Positions 1-9,973 of a stretch of DNA of 64,000 bases are shown in pieces. The position numbers and the translations under genes were made by a program. Every line of letters starts with the position of its first letter. The stretch's first letter is position 1. The notes beneath the pieces are model-generated. The model ran no database searches. It saw nothing but the letters and a program-made list of their open reading frames with translations, and was not told where the DNA came from. This DNA is from an uncultured Lachnospiraceae bacterium (GTDB taxonomy: Bacteria > Bacillota > Clostridia > Lachnospirales > Lachnospiraceae). The stretch is from the NCBI GenBank assembly GCA_934320895.1, contig CAKRFY010000005.1, positions 70,961 to 134,960 of the forward strand, read 5' to 3'.

Positions 1-180
1 ATAAAGATCATTCGTTCAAAAAAATTTGGAATGAAGCCTATGGATCCTGAAGAAGCATGCATCCAGATGGATCTTCTTGGACACAACTTCTATGTATTCC
101 GCAACGCAGCAACAGACGAAGTAAATGTAGTCTACAAGAGAAAAGGAAATACATTCGGACTTATCGAGCCTGAATTTTAA
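1..180 (+). CDS. hpf: Ribosome hibernation promoting factor, C-terminal end (partial)
   Basis: The first 59 codons are the tail of an open frame that enters from outside the window and ends at TAA 178-180. The residues, including KKFGMKPMDPEEACIQMDLL and the ending NTFGLIEPEF, match the C-terminal dimerisation domain of long-form HPF/RaiA proteins. In the family this domain pairs two 30S subunits to form inactive 100S ribosomes in stationary phase. The N-terminal S30EA domain is not in the window. Its place directly before secA and prfB is the usual Firmicutes order, and a strong terminator follows, so secA is transcribed separately. Confidence 0.9.
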   Translation: MKIIRSKKFGMKPMDPEEACIQMDLLGHNFYVFRNAATDEVNVVYKRKGNTFGLIEPEF

Positions 181-258
181 TCATTGAGATAAACACTTTG
201 GAGAGAGTGTTACATATATAATATCAAAATAAAAAGTATGAAAGATCATTTAAGCCAG

Positions 259-291
259 ACAGCCCCGGAGATAAAACTCCGGGGCTGTTTC
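259..291 (+). terminator. Rho-independent terminator after hpf
   Basis: A perfect 12-bp GC-rich stem (ACAGCCCCGGAG at 259-270 with CTCCGGGGCTGT at 277-288), a 6-nt loop and a short T tract. It separates hpf from secA. A weaker AACACT/AGTGTT hairpin lies upstream at about 191-210. Confidence 0.9.
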
Positions 292-396
292 TGTATGCAA
301 AGAACGATCAAACTTCCATAAATCATGTCAGATTTTTGTCAAATAGACTTGTATCATTTCGGCGTACTTACGCCATTCAAATCAAAAAAACAACAG

Positions 397-425
397 TTGA
401 AAAACCCCCTATTTAATGTTATACT
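397..425 (+). promoter_or_regulatory. Sigma-A promoter of secA
   Basis: TTGAAA (397-402), a 17-bp spacer and TATACT (420-425), about 65 bp before the secA start. A small perfect hairpin (GGCGT-ACTT-ACGCC, 361-374) sits just upstream of the -35; its role is unknown. Confidence 0.75.
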
Positions 426-490
426 AGAAAATAGTTTTTTTAGGTGGTTAAATACTACATAAACAGTAATAATGTATAGGAGTGAAATTC

Positions 491-3055
491 ATGAGTATAA
501 TTAGTAAAATCTTCGGTACTCACAGTCAGCATGAAGTGAAAAGAATTATTCCAATAGTGAATAAAATAGAAGCTCTTGCACCTGAGTTCGAGAAATTAAC
601 AGATGACGAGCTTAAAGCAAAGACACCTGAATTTAAGGCACGTCTTGAAAAGGGAGAAACTTTGGATGATTTACTTCCGGAAGCTTATGCGACAGTAAGA
701 GAAGCAGCAACAAGAGTTCTTGGAATGAGACACTACCGCGTACAGCTTATTGGTGGCGTTATCCTTCATCAGGGACGAATTACCGAGATGCGTACAGGTG
801 AAGGTAAGACCCTTGTTTCAACACTTCCTGCATATCTTAATGCGTTGGAGGGAAAAGGTGTTCATATCGTTACGGTAAACGATTACCTTGCAAAGCGTGA
901 TGCCGAGTGGATGGGAAAAGTTCATGAGTTTCTTGGACTTACAGTTGGTGTTATATTGAACTCGATGGATAATGATGAAAGAAGAGAAGCATACAACTGT
1001 GATATAACATATGCTACAAATAATGAACTTGGTTTCGATTATCTTCGTGATAACATGGTAGTTTATAAAGAAGAACTCGTACAGAGAGAACTTTATTATG
1101 CCATCATTGATGAGGTTGACTCAGTTCTTATCGATGAGGCGAGAACACCACTTATTATTTCAGGACAGAGCGGAAAATCAACAAAACTTTATGAGGCCTG
1201 TGATATATTTGTAAAACAGCTTACAAGAGGTACAGCCAAAGAACTTTCAAAGATGGATCTCATTATGAATGAGGAAGAGCAGGAAACAGGTGATTATGTT
1301 GTTGATGAGAAAGACAAAAATGTAAACCTTACCGAGGAAGGTGTAAGAAAAGCTGAGAGATTTTTCCAGGTTAAAAACCTTGCAGATCCGGACAACCTTG
1401 AATTACAGCATAATATAAATCTTGCATTAAGAGCACATTCGCTTATGTTCAGAGATAAGGATTATGTAGTAAAAGATGATCAGGTACTTATCGTTGATGA
1501 GTTTACCGGTCGTATCATGCCGGGACGCCGTTTCTCTGACGGACTCCATCAGGCAATCGAAGCAAAAGAGCACGTAAAAGTTAAGAGAGAGAGTAAAACT
1601 CTTGCTACTATCACATTCCAGAATTTCTTTAATAAATATGCAAAGAAATCAGGTATGACAGGTACAGCTCTTACAGAGGAAAAAGAGTTCCGTGACATCT
1701 ATGAGATGGATGTTGTTGAAGTACCAACAAACCTTCCGGTAGCACGTATAGATTATGAGGATGCAGTTTACAAGACAAAAGAAGAAAAATTCAATGCTGT
1801 TGTTGCTGATATCGTAGAGGCACATGAGAAGGGACAGCCTGTACTTGTAGGTACTATAAATATTGATACATCTGAGTATTTAAGTGAAAAACTCAAGAAG
1901 AAAGGCATACCTCATAAAGTACTTAATGCCAAATTCCATGAGCTTGAGGCAGAGATCATCGCAGACGCAGGTCAGATGGGTGCTGTTACGATTGCTACTA
2001 ATATGGCTGGCCGTGGTACAGATATCAAGCTTGGTGAGGGTGTAAAAGAGCTCGGCGGATTAAAGATCATAGGTACAGAGAGACATGAATCTCGTCGTAT
2101 TGACAATCAGCTCCGTGGTCGTGCCGGCCGTCAGGGAGATCCAGGTGAGTCACGTTTCTATATCTCACTTGAAGATGATCTTATGCGTCTTTTCGGTTCA
2201 GAAAGACTTATGGGACTCTTCTCAGCAATGCCTGACGGAGAGCAGATCGAGCATAAGATGCTTTCAAATGCTATTGAAAGTGCTCAGAAGAAGATTGAAG
2301 GTAACAACTTCGGAATCAGAAAGAACCTTCTTGAATTTGACCGTGTAAATAATGAACAGAGAGAAGTTATTTACAAAGAGCGTCGTAAGGTACTTGACGG
2401 TGAGAATATGCGTGATACTATCTACAAGATGATTACAGATGTTGTAGAGAAGTGTGTATCATCGATCATTGGTGATGAATCTGCACCGGAAGAATGGGAC
2501 ATTGCAGAGTTAAACAATGTGCTTCGTCCTATCGTTCCTATTCAGAAGATAGTTCTTACAGAAGAGGAAGAAAAGCACGCTACGAAAGCAGAACTTATAC
2601 AGAGACTTAAAGAAGAGGCTGTGAAAGTATATGAAGCTAAAGAAGCAGAGTTCCCTGATGCAGACCAGATCAGAGAAGTAGAGAGAATCATCCTTCTTAA
2701 AGTTATTGACAGAAAATGGATGGATCACATAGATGATATGGATCAGCTCCGTCAGGGTATCGGACTTCAGGCATATGGACAGAGAGATCCTGTAGTTGAG
2801 TACAAATTTGCAGGATTTGATATGTTTGATGCAATGATCGATGCTATTACTGAGGAGACAGTAAAGGCACTTACACATATTCAGATAGAGCAGAAGGTTG
2901 AGCGTGAGCATGTCGCAAAGGTTACTGGAACAAACAAAGATGAAACAGTAGCATCAAAGCCAAAGACACGCGAAGGCAAAAAAGTACAGCCAAATGATCC
3001 TTGTCCATGTGGAAGTGGCAAGAAGTACAAGATGTGCTGTGGAAGAAAGTTTTAA
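491..3055 (+). CDS. secA: Preprotein translocase ATPase SecA
   Basis: SecA is the ATP-driven motor that pushes unfolded preproteins through the SecYEG channel. The 854-residue product has the DEAD-type nucleotide-binding folds (Walker A MRTGEGKT near residue 100, the [20 protein letters not shown] stretch, [10 protein letters not shown] in NBD2), the preprotein cross-linking and helical scaffold regions, and a C-terminal SEC-C zinc motif [14 protein letters not shown] that binds SecB or ribosomes in the family. A GTG at 482 is in frame but overlaps the Shine-Dalgarno AGGAG (478-482); ATG 491, 8 nt after it, is the proper start. It has its own sigma-A promoter and lies 94 bp before prfB. Length is normal for the family. 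Confidence 0.98.
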   Translation: MSIISKIFGTHSQHEVKRIIPIVNKIEALAPEFEKLTDDELKAKTPEFKARLEKGETLDDLLPEAYATVREAATRVLGMRHYRVQLIGGVILHQGRITEMRTGEGKTLVSTLPAYLNALEGKGVHIVTVNDYLAKRDAEWMGKVHEFLGLTVGVILNSMDNDERREAYNCDITYATNNELGFDYLRDNMVVYKEELVQRELYYAIIDEVDSVLIDEARTPLIISGQSGKSTKLYEACDIFVKQLTRGTAKELSKMDLIMNEEEQETGDYVVDEKDKNVNLTEEGVRKAERFFQVKNLADPDNLELQHNINLALRAHSLMFRDKDYVVKDDQVLIVDEFTGRIMPGRRFSDGLHQAIEAKEHVKVKRESKTLATITFQNFFNKYAKKSGMTGTALTEEKEFRDIYEMDVVEVPTNLPVARIDYEDAVYKTKEEKFNAVVADIVEAHEKGQPVLVGTINIDTSEYLSEKLKKKGIPHKVLNAKFHELEAEIIADAGQMGAVTIATNMAGRGTDIKLGEGVKELGGLKIIGTERHESRRIDNQLRGRAGRQGDPGESRFYISLEDDLMRLFGSERLMGLFSAMPDGEQIEHKMLSNAIESAQKKIEGNNFGIRKNLLEFDRVNNEQREVIYKERRKVLDGENMRDTIYKMITDVVEKCVSSIIGDESAPEEWDIAELNNVLRPIVPIQKIVLTEEEEKHATKAELIQRLKEEAVKVYEAKEAEFPDADQIREVERIILLKVIDRKWMDHIDDMDQLRQGIGLQAYGQRDPVVEYKFAGFDMFDAMIDAITEETVKALTHIQIEQKVEREHVAKVTGTNKDETVASKPKTREGKKVQPNDPCPCGSGKKYKMCCGRKF

Positions 3056-3149
3056 ATAAATGTTATATTGACATATATTGTCAGAAAAATATGCATGATA
3101 TCTATACTTTGAGATAGATATTATGCTATTTATAGAAAGAGGTGAGTTG

Positions 3150-4269
3150 ATGGTAGAGTTTGATAATATAAAGATTGCATTATCAAATTACGATGAACCA
3201 CTGCTTGAAATGGGGAACTCACTTTGACTTAGCTAATAAGCGTGACAGAGTCGAAGAATTGGAACACACCATGGAAGAGCCGGGATTTTGGGATGACCCA
3301 AATAAATCGGCAGCGGTTGTTCAGGATTGTAAAAAGTTAAAGTCAGTTATTGAAAGGTATGAAAAACTCTGTAGTGACAGAGATGATATACTTACACTCA
3401 TTGATATAGCTGAGGAAGAAAATGATTCAAGTCTTCTGCCTGAAGTAGAGGAATCATTTCAGGCATTTGAAGACGAGTATAAGTCGCTTAGGATAGAAAC
3501 ACTGCTAAGTGGAGAGTATGACAAGTGCAATGCTATACTTACACTCCATGCCGGAGCCGGTGGAACAGAAAGCTGTGATTGGGCGAGTATGCTTTGCAGA
3601 ATGTATCAGCGCTGGGCAGAGAAAAAAGGCTTCAGCGTTGAAATGATCGATTTTCTTGATGGTGATGAAGCGGGGTACAAATCTGTTACATTGCAGATAG
3701 ACGGTGAAAATGCATATGGCTATCTGAAATCGGAACATGGTGTACACCGACTTGTAAGAATCTCGCCATTTAATGCGGCAGGAAAGAGACAGACTTCTTT
3801 TGTATCTTGTGATGTTATGCCTGATATAGAAGAAGATCTTGATGTCGAGATAGCAGATGATGATATCCGAATCGATACTTACCGTTCAAGTGGTGCAGGT
3901 GGACAGCATATAAACAAGACATCATCTGCAATACGTATCACACATTTTCCGACTGGGATAGTGGTACAGTGTCAGAATGAGCGTTCACAGCATATGAATA
4001 AAGATAAAGCCATGCAGATGCTTAAAGCAAAGCTTTATATGCTTAAACAGCAGGAGCAGCTTGAAAAAGCAAGCGGTATTCGTGGCGAAGTAAAAGATAA
4101 TGGCTGGGGAAGTCAGATCCGTTCATATGTAATGCAGCCTTATACAATGGTTAAAGATAACAGAACTGGTCAGGAAGTAAGTAATGTGACAGGCGTTTTA
4201 GATGGAAATATCGATCCGTTTATAAATGCTTATCTTGCATGGATTACATCAGCAGACAAAGAGAAATAA
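3150..4269 (+). CDS. prfB: Peptide chain release factor 2, with +1 programmed frameshift
   Basis: RF2 recognises UGA and UAA and triggers hydrolysis of peptidyl-tRNA. Translation starts at ATG 3150 after the SD GAGGTGAG, reads 25 codons, meets an in-frame TGA at 3225-3227, and must shift +1 (CTT TGA C to CTT-GAC) to continue. The full product is about 372 residues, normal for RF2. The SPF stop-codon recognition tripeptide (in RISPFNAAGKRQ) and the catalytic GGQ (in SSGAGGQHINKT) are both present, which separates it from RF1. Upstream reading gives MVEFDNIKIALSNYDEPLLE, a typical RF2 N-terminus, so the shift is functional and not a sequencing error. hom follows 15 bp downstream. Confidence 0.96.
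3222..3228 (+). promoter_or_regulatory. RF2 autoregulatory +1 frameshift site
   Basis: The heptamer CTTTGAC is the conserved slippery site of prfB mRNAs. When RF2 is scarce the ribosome slips forward instead of terminating at UGA. The stimulatory SD-like element here is ATGGGGA, with 6 nt (AACTCA) between GGGG and CTT, where E. coli has 3 nt. Confidence 0.93.
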
Positions 4270-4284
4270 GAGATGGAGGAAGAG

Positions 4285-5499
4285 ATGGTAAAGGTAGGAA
4301 TATTAGGATATGGTACAGTAGGTTCAGGTGTTTTTGAGATATTAAACAAAAACAGCGAGATCATCACAAAAAGAGCAGGTCAGGATATCGAAGTAAAATA
4401 TGTACTTGATCTTAGAGATTTTCCGGGAGACCCTGCAGAAAAGTATGTTGTACATGATTTCTCAATACTTGAAAATGATGATGAAGTAAAAATTGTTGTT
4501 GAGACAATGGGAGGACTGCATCCGGCATATGAATTTGTAAAAGCAAGCCTTCTTAAGGGAAAAAATGTTGTAACATCAAACAAAGCACTTGTTGCTGCAT
4601 TTGGTACTGAACTTTTACAGATTGCCAGAGATAAAAATGTAAACTTTTTATTTGAGGCAAGTGTTGGCGGCGGTATTCCTATTATTAGACCACTTCAGAC
4701 TTCATTAGCACCTGATGAGATAGAAGAGATTTCAGGTATATTAAATGGTACTACAAACTTTATTCTTACTGAGATGACAGAAAATGGTACTGATTTTGAT
4801 TCAGTACTTAAAGATGCACAGGCAAAAGGGTATGCTGAGGCTGATCCTACAGCTGATGTTGAAGGATATGATGCATGTCGTAAAATTGCTATTCTTACAT
4901 CACTTGCATATGGAAAGCAGCTTGACTTTGAAGATATTTATACAGAAGGTATCACAAAGATAACAGACCGTGATATAAACTATGCATCAAAGCTTAAAGC
5001 AAAAGTCAAGATTTTTGGTTCAAGTAAATTAGTAGGTGATAAGGTAAGTGCGATGGTTGCACCTAAGCTCATAACACATGATCATCCACTTTACAGTGTT
5101 GATGGTGTATTTAATGCTATTCTTGTAAAAGGAAACATGGTCGGTGATGTAATGTTTTATGGTCAGGGAGCCGGAAAACTTGCGACAGCAAGTGCAGTTG
5201 TTTCAGATATTATGGAAGCATCAAAAAATCTCGACAGCAATATAAATGTAATCTGGTCTGCAGACAAACTTGAGCTTATGCCTATGGATGAAGTAGTATC
5301 TAAATTCTTTGTCAGAGTATCAGGAAGCAAAGCTGACAATGAGGCAAAGATTAAGGAATTATTTGGTGAAGTTGAATTTGTGGATGCAGGATATACAGAT
5401 GAAACAGGTTTTGTAACAAAAGATATCACAGAAGCAGTATATGAAAATGCGGCAAAAGAGATAGGAAATGTTATAAATAAGATTCGTTTTGATGCATAA
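4285..5499 (+). CDS. hom: Homoserine dehydrogenase
   Basis: It reduces aspartate semialdehyde to homoserine with NAD(P)H in threonine and methionine synthesis. The 404-residue protein begins with a Rossmann motif (VGILGYGTVGSGV), followed by the catalytic-domain signatures GGIPIIRPLQ, GILNGTTNFIL and GYAEADPTADVEGYDA, and ends in a short ACT-like region (about 330-404) that in relatives senses threonine. An ATG at 4273 is in frame, but the SD GGAGG (4275-4279) overlaps it; ATG 4285 is the likely start. It is closely spaced after prfB, so it may be partly co-transcribed, and is followed by a hairpin terminator. Confidence 0.96.
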   Translation: MVKVGILGYGTVGSGVFEILNKNSEIITKRAGQDIEVKYVLDLRDFPGDPAEKYVVHDFSILENDDEVKIVVETMGGLHPAYEFVKASLLKGKNVVTSNKALVAAFGTELLQIARDKNVNFLFEASVGGGIPIIRPLQTSLAPDEIEEISGILNGTTNFILTEMTENGTDFDSVLKDAQAKGYAEADPTADVEGYDACRKIAILTSLAYGKQLDFEDIYTEGITKITDRDINYASKLKAKVKIFGSSKLVGDKVSAMVAPKLITHDHPLYSVDGVFNAILVKGNMVGDVMFYGQGAGKLATASAVVSDIMEASKNLDSNINVIWSADKLELMPMDEVVSKFFVRVSGSKADNEAKIKELFGEVEFVDAGYTDETGFVTKDITEAVYENAAKEIGNVINKIRFDA

Positions 5500-5545
5500 T
5501 GAAACAAAATAGTTAGCGCGGAAAAATTAAATTACTTTTATATCG

Positions 5546-5583
5546 ACAATGGGCGGCTATTTGTATAGTCGCCCATTATTGTT
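5546..5583 (+). terminator. Terminator hairpin after hom
   Basis: AATGGGCGGCTAT (5548-5560) pairs with ATAGTCGCCCATT (5565-5577) with one G-U pair and a TTGT loop, followed by ATTGTT. It ends only 20 bp before the tex start, so tex transcription depends on readthrough or a promoter not recognised here. Confidence 0.75.
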
Positions 5584-5599
5584 AGAAATGAGGGCTATT

Positions 5600-7981
5600 A
5601 TGGAAAGTAAACTTGATATTGCGGCAAAAATTGCCGGGGAACTTGAGATAAAGAAATGGCAGGTTGAGGCTGTTATAAAGCTTATAGATGAAGGAAATAC
5701 AATTCCTTTCATAGCTAGATACAGAAAAGAAGCACATGGTTCGCTGGACGATGAACAGCTTAGAAATCTTAATGAAAGACTTACATACCTTAGAAATCTC
5801 GAAGAAAAGAAAGCGCAGGTTATAGCGAGCATAGAGGAACAGGGAAAACTTACTGAAGAACTTAAAGTACAGATAGAGCAGGCTGAAACTCAGGTTGTAG
5901 TAGATGATCTTTACAGACCATACAGACCAAAGAGAAGGACTAGAGCGACTATCGCTAAAGAAAAAGGTCTTGATCCTCTTGCAGAGCTCATTCTTGAACA
6001 GACAGCCGTAGAACCTATAGAAAAACTTGCAGAAAGTTATATATCAGAAGAAAAGGAAGTTGCTTCTGCAGAAGATGCAATTTCTGGCGCAAAGGATATA
6101 ATAGCAGAAATTATATCTGATAATGCAGATTATCGTATGTACATAAGAAATATAACAATGCAGGAGGGATTACTCGTTTCATCTGCAAAAGATGAAAAAG
6201 CAAAATCGGTTTATGAGATGTATTACGAGTTTCAGGAGAAGCTTGACAAGATCGTGGGTCACAGGATTCTTGCGATTAACAGGGGAGAAAAGGAAAAATT
6301 TCTTACGGTAAAGATAGAAGCACCAGAGGAGAGAATAATTGGTTATCTAAAAAAGATGGTGATAACAAATGATAACATAAATACAAACGGACTTCTCCAG
6401 GAAACAATAGAGGATAGTTATAAGAGACTTATAGCACCTGCGATAGAGCGTGAGATAAGAAATGAACTCACAGAGAAAGCAGAAGATGGGGCAATAAAGG
6501 TATTTGGGAAAAATCTTGAACAGCTCCTTATGCAGCCACCTATCCAGGGAAGAAATGTACTTGGCTGGGACCCGGCATTTAGAACGGGTTGTAAGCTTGC
6601 TGTAGTTGATAGTACCGGAAAAGTTCTTGATACGACAGTAGTATTCCCTACAGAGCCACAGAACAAGGTAGAGGAGACAAAGAGAACAGTTAAGAAACTG
6701 ATAGATAAGTATGACATTTCACTTATATCGGTAGGAAATGGAACGGCATCAAGAGAATCAGAACTTATAATAGCCGAGATGTTAAAAGAAATTAAAAAGT
6801 CTGTTCAGTATATTATTGTAAACGAGGCAGGGGCATCAGTGTATTCAGCAAGTAAACTTGCAACAGAAGAGTTTCCTGATCTTAATGTCGGGGAGAGAAG
6901 TGCTGCGTCAATAGCCAGAAGACTTCAGGACCCGCTTGCTGAACTTGTGAAGATAGATCCGAAATCAATCGGTGTTGGACAGTATCAGCATGATATGAAC
7001 CAGAAAAAGCTTGAGGAAACTCTTACGGGAGTTGTAGAAGCGTGCGTAAATAGAGTAGGTGTTGACATAAACACTGCATCAGCATCACTTCTTGAATATA
7101 TTTCAGGCATTAGCAAGACAATTGCAAAAAATATTGTAGTATACAGGGAAGAAAATGGTAAGTTTACAAACAGAAAACAGCTTTTAAAAGTGGCGAAATT
7201 AGGACCAAAAGCATTTTTACAGTGTGCAGGATTTTTGAGAATAGAAGGAGGAGATAATCCTCTTGATGCAACAAGTGTTCATCCGGAATCTTATGCTGCT
7301 GCTGAGGCACTTCTTAAAAAACTTGGTATCTCACAGGAAGAATTAAAAGAAATCCAGACAGAGGCAGCAAAAACTGGCAGTAAGATAAAGAAAACAGAGG
7401 ATACAAAACCTGAGAGAAAGAAAAAGAAGAAAGACTTTGTTATTAAAAATAAAAATTCGGCATTTGGAGCAGCCCTTATGAAAGCATTAGGTGATGGAGA
7501 TGGTATAGAGTTTAAAGAAGATGGAGATAATTCCAAAAAAGATAAAAATATTTCATCAGGATTTGGAAAAAATGCTAAGAACAGCATAGAATATCGTATC
7601 AAAGATAAGGCTAAGATGGCAGAGGAACTTGGTATAGGCCAGATAACACTTACAGATATTGTAAAAGAACTTGAAAAACCGGGAAGAGATCCGCGTGATG
7701 AGATGCCAAAGCCTATACTTCGTACAGATGTACTTGAAATGAAAGATCTAAAACCGGGAATGATATTAAAGGGAACGGTAAGAAATGTCATAGATTTTGG
7801 AGCATTTGTCGATATAGGAGTACATCAGGACGGGCTTGTTCATATATCGGAACTCTCCGACAACAGATTTGTAAAACATCCGCTTGATGTAGTAAGTGTT
7901 GGCGATATAGTTGATGTCAAGGTTATGAGTGTTGATATGGAGAAAAAGAGGATTCAGCTTACAATGAAGATGAAAGGCTAA
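5600..7981 (+). CDS. tex: Tex family RNA-binding protein
   Basis: Tex is a conserved nucleic-acid-binding transcription accessory factor. The 793 residues show the Tex N-terminal helical domain, a YqgF-like RNase H fold (LGWDPAFRTGCKLAVVDSTG), helix-hairpin-helix segments (INTASASLLEYISGI and ISKTIAKNIVVYREENGKF), and a C-terminal S1 domain (GTVRNVIDFGAFVDIGVHQD). Between the helix-hairpin-helix and S1 parts lies a lysine-rich low-complexity linker of about 90 residues (around KKTEDTKPERKKKKK), which makes it longer than the usual roughly 720-residue Tex. ATG 5600 follows the SD ATGAGGG; the frame is open further upstream, but that stretch lies in the terminator hairpin. Confidence 0.95.
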   Translation: MESKLDIAAKIAGELEIKKWQVEAVIKLIDEGNTIPFIARYRKEAHGSLDDEQLRNLNERLTYLRNLEEKKAQVIASIEEQGKLTEELKVQIEQAETQVVVDDLYRPYRPKRRTRATIAKEKGLDPLAELILEQTAVEPIEKLAESYISEEKEVASAEDAISGAKDIIAEIISDNADYRMYIRNITMQEGLLVSSAKDEKAKSVYEMYYEFQEKLDKIVGHRILAINRGEKEKFLTVKIEAPEERIIGYLKKMVITNDNINTNGLLQETIEDSYKRLIAPAIEREIRNELTEKAEDGAIKVFGKNLEQLLMQPPIQGRNVLGWDPAFRTGCKLAVVDSTGKVLDTTVVFPTEPQNKVEETKRTVKKLIDKYDISLISVGNGTASRESELIIAEMLKEIKKSVQYIIVNEAGASVYSASKLATEEFPDLNVGERSAASIARRLQDPLAELVKIDPKSIGVGQYQHDMNQKKLEETLTGVVEACVNRVGVDINTASASLLEYISGISKTIAKNIVVYREENGKFTNRKQLLKVAKLGPKAFLQCAGFLRIEGGDNPLDATSVHPESYAAAEALLKKLGISQEELKEIQTEAAKTGSKIKKTEDTKPERKKKKKDFVIKNKNSAFGAALMKALGDGDGIEFKEDGDNSKKDKNISSGFGKNAKNSIEYRIKDKAKMAEELGIGQITLTDIVKELEKPGRDPRDEMPKPILRTDVLEMKDLKPGMILKGTVRNVIDFGAFVDIGVHQDGLVHISELSDNRFVKHPLDVVSVGDIVDVKVMSVDMEKKRIQLTMKMKG

Positions 7982-7988
7982 TTTATTT

Positions 7989-9917
7989 ATGAAAAAATTA
8001 TTTGTTGAAGTAAAGAATGGTGGAAAGATGACTTACAGTGTAAGTGATCTGAATAAGTTAGACAGGATGTATGAGACCGAGGTATTTGAAAGAAAAGAAA
8101 AAAAGGTAATGTCACCTTTTAAAAAAGAAATGCAGAAAAGCTTTCAGGCACAGGTAAGAGATTATGCATTTGAAAAAATACTTGACAGACATCTTTATAC
8201 ATTTAAATATCTTCTTGTAATTCCAGATCCATATGGGCTTGCAAAGCAGACCGCCCTTATCCTGTTTAATTCTTCAAAAGAATGTAAAGTTGTGTACAGA
8301 GTACTGGGAGATACACCTGACTGTGATTATGTAGGTGAGACTGTGTATACGACAAGACACCGAGTACCGATACTTGGTCTTTATGGAGGAAGAAATAATA
8401 AGATAGACCTTAAACTTATAGACAGGGATGGTGAGGTCATAAAGCACAGAACATTACAGATATATGTATCCGATATACAGGAGAATATAAGAAATATAGT
8501 GTCTGAAAACGACATGAAAATGTCACATTTTGGCTTTATACTGCTTAATACTGCGATAGGTAGTCCGGTGGCGATTGACGGACATGGGGATGTCAGATAT
8601 TCGCTTCAGATAAAGACGGGAAAGTTAGGTATGATTCCGCTTGCGAATGGTCATTTTCTCCTTGTAGATAAAACAGCGAACAGAGTTGATAAATATGGAA
8701 AAGTTACACCTTGCAGATATCACGAAATGGATTATATGGGAAGAGTTTATAAGACTTATCTTCTTGAATATAAAATAGGAAGAGCCATAACACAGCATGG
8801 AGATTCACTTTTCTTTATAACGGCATCCGATGATGAGCATGTTTCAGACAGGATAGCGCAGCTTAATTTGAACACAGGAGAACTTATAAAATACTGTGAC
8901 ATCCATGATCTTGTAGGAGAACAATACAGAAGGTATGATAACTGGATAGATACATCATATATTGAATATAATGATGGAAAGCTCCTGATAACTGCAAAAA
9001 GATTAAACTCTGTCATAAACATTGACTGGGATGAACTTAAGATTGACTGGATAATAGCACCACCGCAGGTCTGGAAGGGCAGTAAAGTTGAAAAATATGT
9101 TCTTACTGACATATCTGGAAGTGATGGTGAAGGTGCGAAGATACCGGTATGTTCATTCCCTGAGTATGCATCTCTTATGGAAAACAAAAATGGTCAGAAG
9201 AAAATTGTATTGTTTGATGTAAGAAATGTCATGAAATTTGAGGGAAAAGTACTTGTTCCGGGAGGAAAAAGGTCAATAAAAAATTCACTGGTAAAAATCA
9301 TAGACATAAATGAGAAAGATATGTCATTTAAAATAAGTGAGTGTACAGAGGTATTAAATTCACTCAGATATTCAAGAGTACTTCATTCTGAGGATGAAAA
9401 ATATCTTCTCGTAGCCCAGGGATACTTAAGAACGCAGACTGATGATGTTCATGGCATCATACAGGAAATAGATGCATGTACAGGTGAAAAACTGCACAGT
9501 GTCAGCATAAAAAAGGTGTTTTCTAACGCATGGATTTTTGCACCTGATATACATGATTACTGCGTATCAATGGAAAAAAACCACAATGTAATATTTGGAA
9601 AACTCAATCCTTTGGACAAGTTTGAAGGCACATTGCCCGCATTATCTGAAGATAAAATGGATCGTTATTATTTTGGAAACGGCAGGATATGTGATAACTT
9701 GTTTCTGTGTAATATGAGACCGGGAACAGTTGACAGGATTTATTTTATCGGTGAGAAATATGCATATGTTAAAGATATGGAGAATGTCAGGTTTGTCGAT
9801 AAAAAGGAAAGTTTTGCAATTCCTTTAGATGATTTTGGCAAAGATGAATATCATGTATATATTGAATATAACGACGAGGTGCATAAATTAAAAAATGAGA
9901 TCCGCATAGTAAGATAG
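7989..9917 (+). CDS. Arylsulfotransferase (ASST)-like protein, probably catalytically altered
   Basis: A 642-residue protein. Residues about 75-160 match the Ig-like N-terminal domain of aryl-sulfate sulfotransferases (NPYGLAxxTALI-type start, VPILGLYGG), and the rest looks like the ASST beta-propeller (SPVAIDGHGDVRYSLQI, LLITAKRLNSVINIDWDELK, IVLFDV). True ASSTs transfer sulfate between phenols through a histidine intermediate. Where the family has HNS-type and QH-type motifs, this protein has DTS (in NWIDTSYIEY) and PE (in SFPEYASLM), so both catalytic histidines appear replaced; this alignment is from memory. No signal peptide or membrane segment is visible, unlike periplasmic ASSTs. Only weak SDs precede ATG 7989 and the alternative ATG 8028. 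The next gene, cysC, makes the universal sulfate donor, so a sulfur link is plausible but unproven. Confidence 0.65.
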   Translation: MKKLFVEVKNGGKMTYSVSDLNKLDRMYETEVFERKEKKVMSPFKKEMQKSFQAQVRDYAFEKILDRHLYTFKYLLVIPDPYGLAKQTALILFNSSKECKVVYRVLGDTPDCDYVGETVYTTRHRVPILGLYGGRNNKIDLKLIDRDGEVIKHRTLQIYVSDIQENIRNIVSENDMKMSHFGFILLNTAIGSPVAIDGHGDVRYSLQIKTGKLGMIPLANGHFLLVDKTANRVDKYGKVTPCRYHEMDYMGRVYKTYLLEYKIGRAITQHGDSLFFITASDDEHVSDRIAQLNLNTGELIKYCDIHDLVGEQYRRYDNWIDTSYIEYNDGKLLITAKRLNSVINIDWDELKIDWIIAPPQVWKGSKVEKYVLTDISGSDGEGAKIPVCSFPEYASLMENKNGQKKIVLFDVRNVMKFEGKVLVPGGKRSIKNSLVKIIDINEKDMSFKISECTEVLNSLRYSRVLHSEDEKYLLVAQGYLRTQTDDVHGIIQEIDACTGEKLHSVSIKKVFSNAWIFAPDIHDYCVSMEKNHNVIFGKLNPLDKFEGTLPALSEDKMDRYYFGNGRICDNLFLCNMRPGTVDRIYFIGEKYAYVKDMENVRFVDKKESFAIPLDDFGKDEYHVYIEYNDEVHKLKNEIRIVR

Positions 9918-9973
9918 TCTGTTTTTGGCGAGACTATATAATGAGGATAGTTTTATGATTTATGGAGGAAAAT

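Noticed and set aside
3066..3122. Palindrome TGACATATATTGTCA and an 8-bp hairpin before prfB as operator or terminator
   Set aside because: AT-rich, no T-run, and no known operator matched; too weak to call.
3225..3227. In-frame TGA as a selenocysteine codon or sequencing error in prfB
   Set aside because: CTTTGAC at codon 26 is the well-known RF2 +1 frameshift site, and no SECIS-like hairpin is needed to explain it.
7291..7791. 166-codon minus-strand frame inside tex
   Set aside because: It is a Ser/Phe-rich shadow of the tex reading frame with no SD and no family resemblance.
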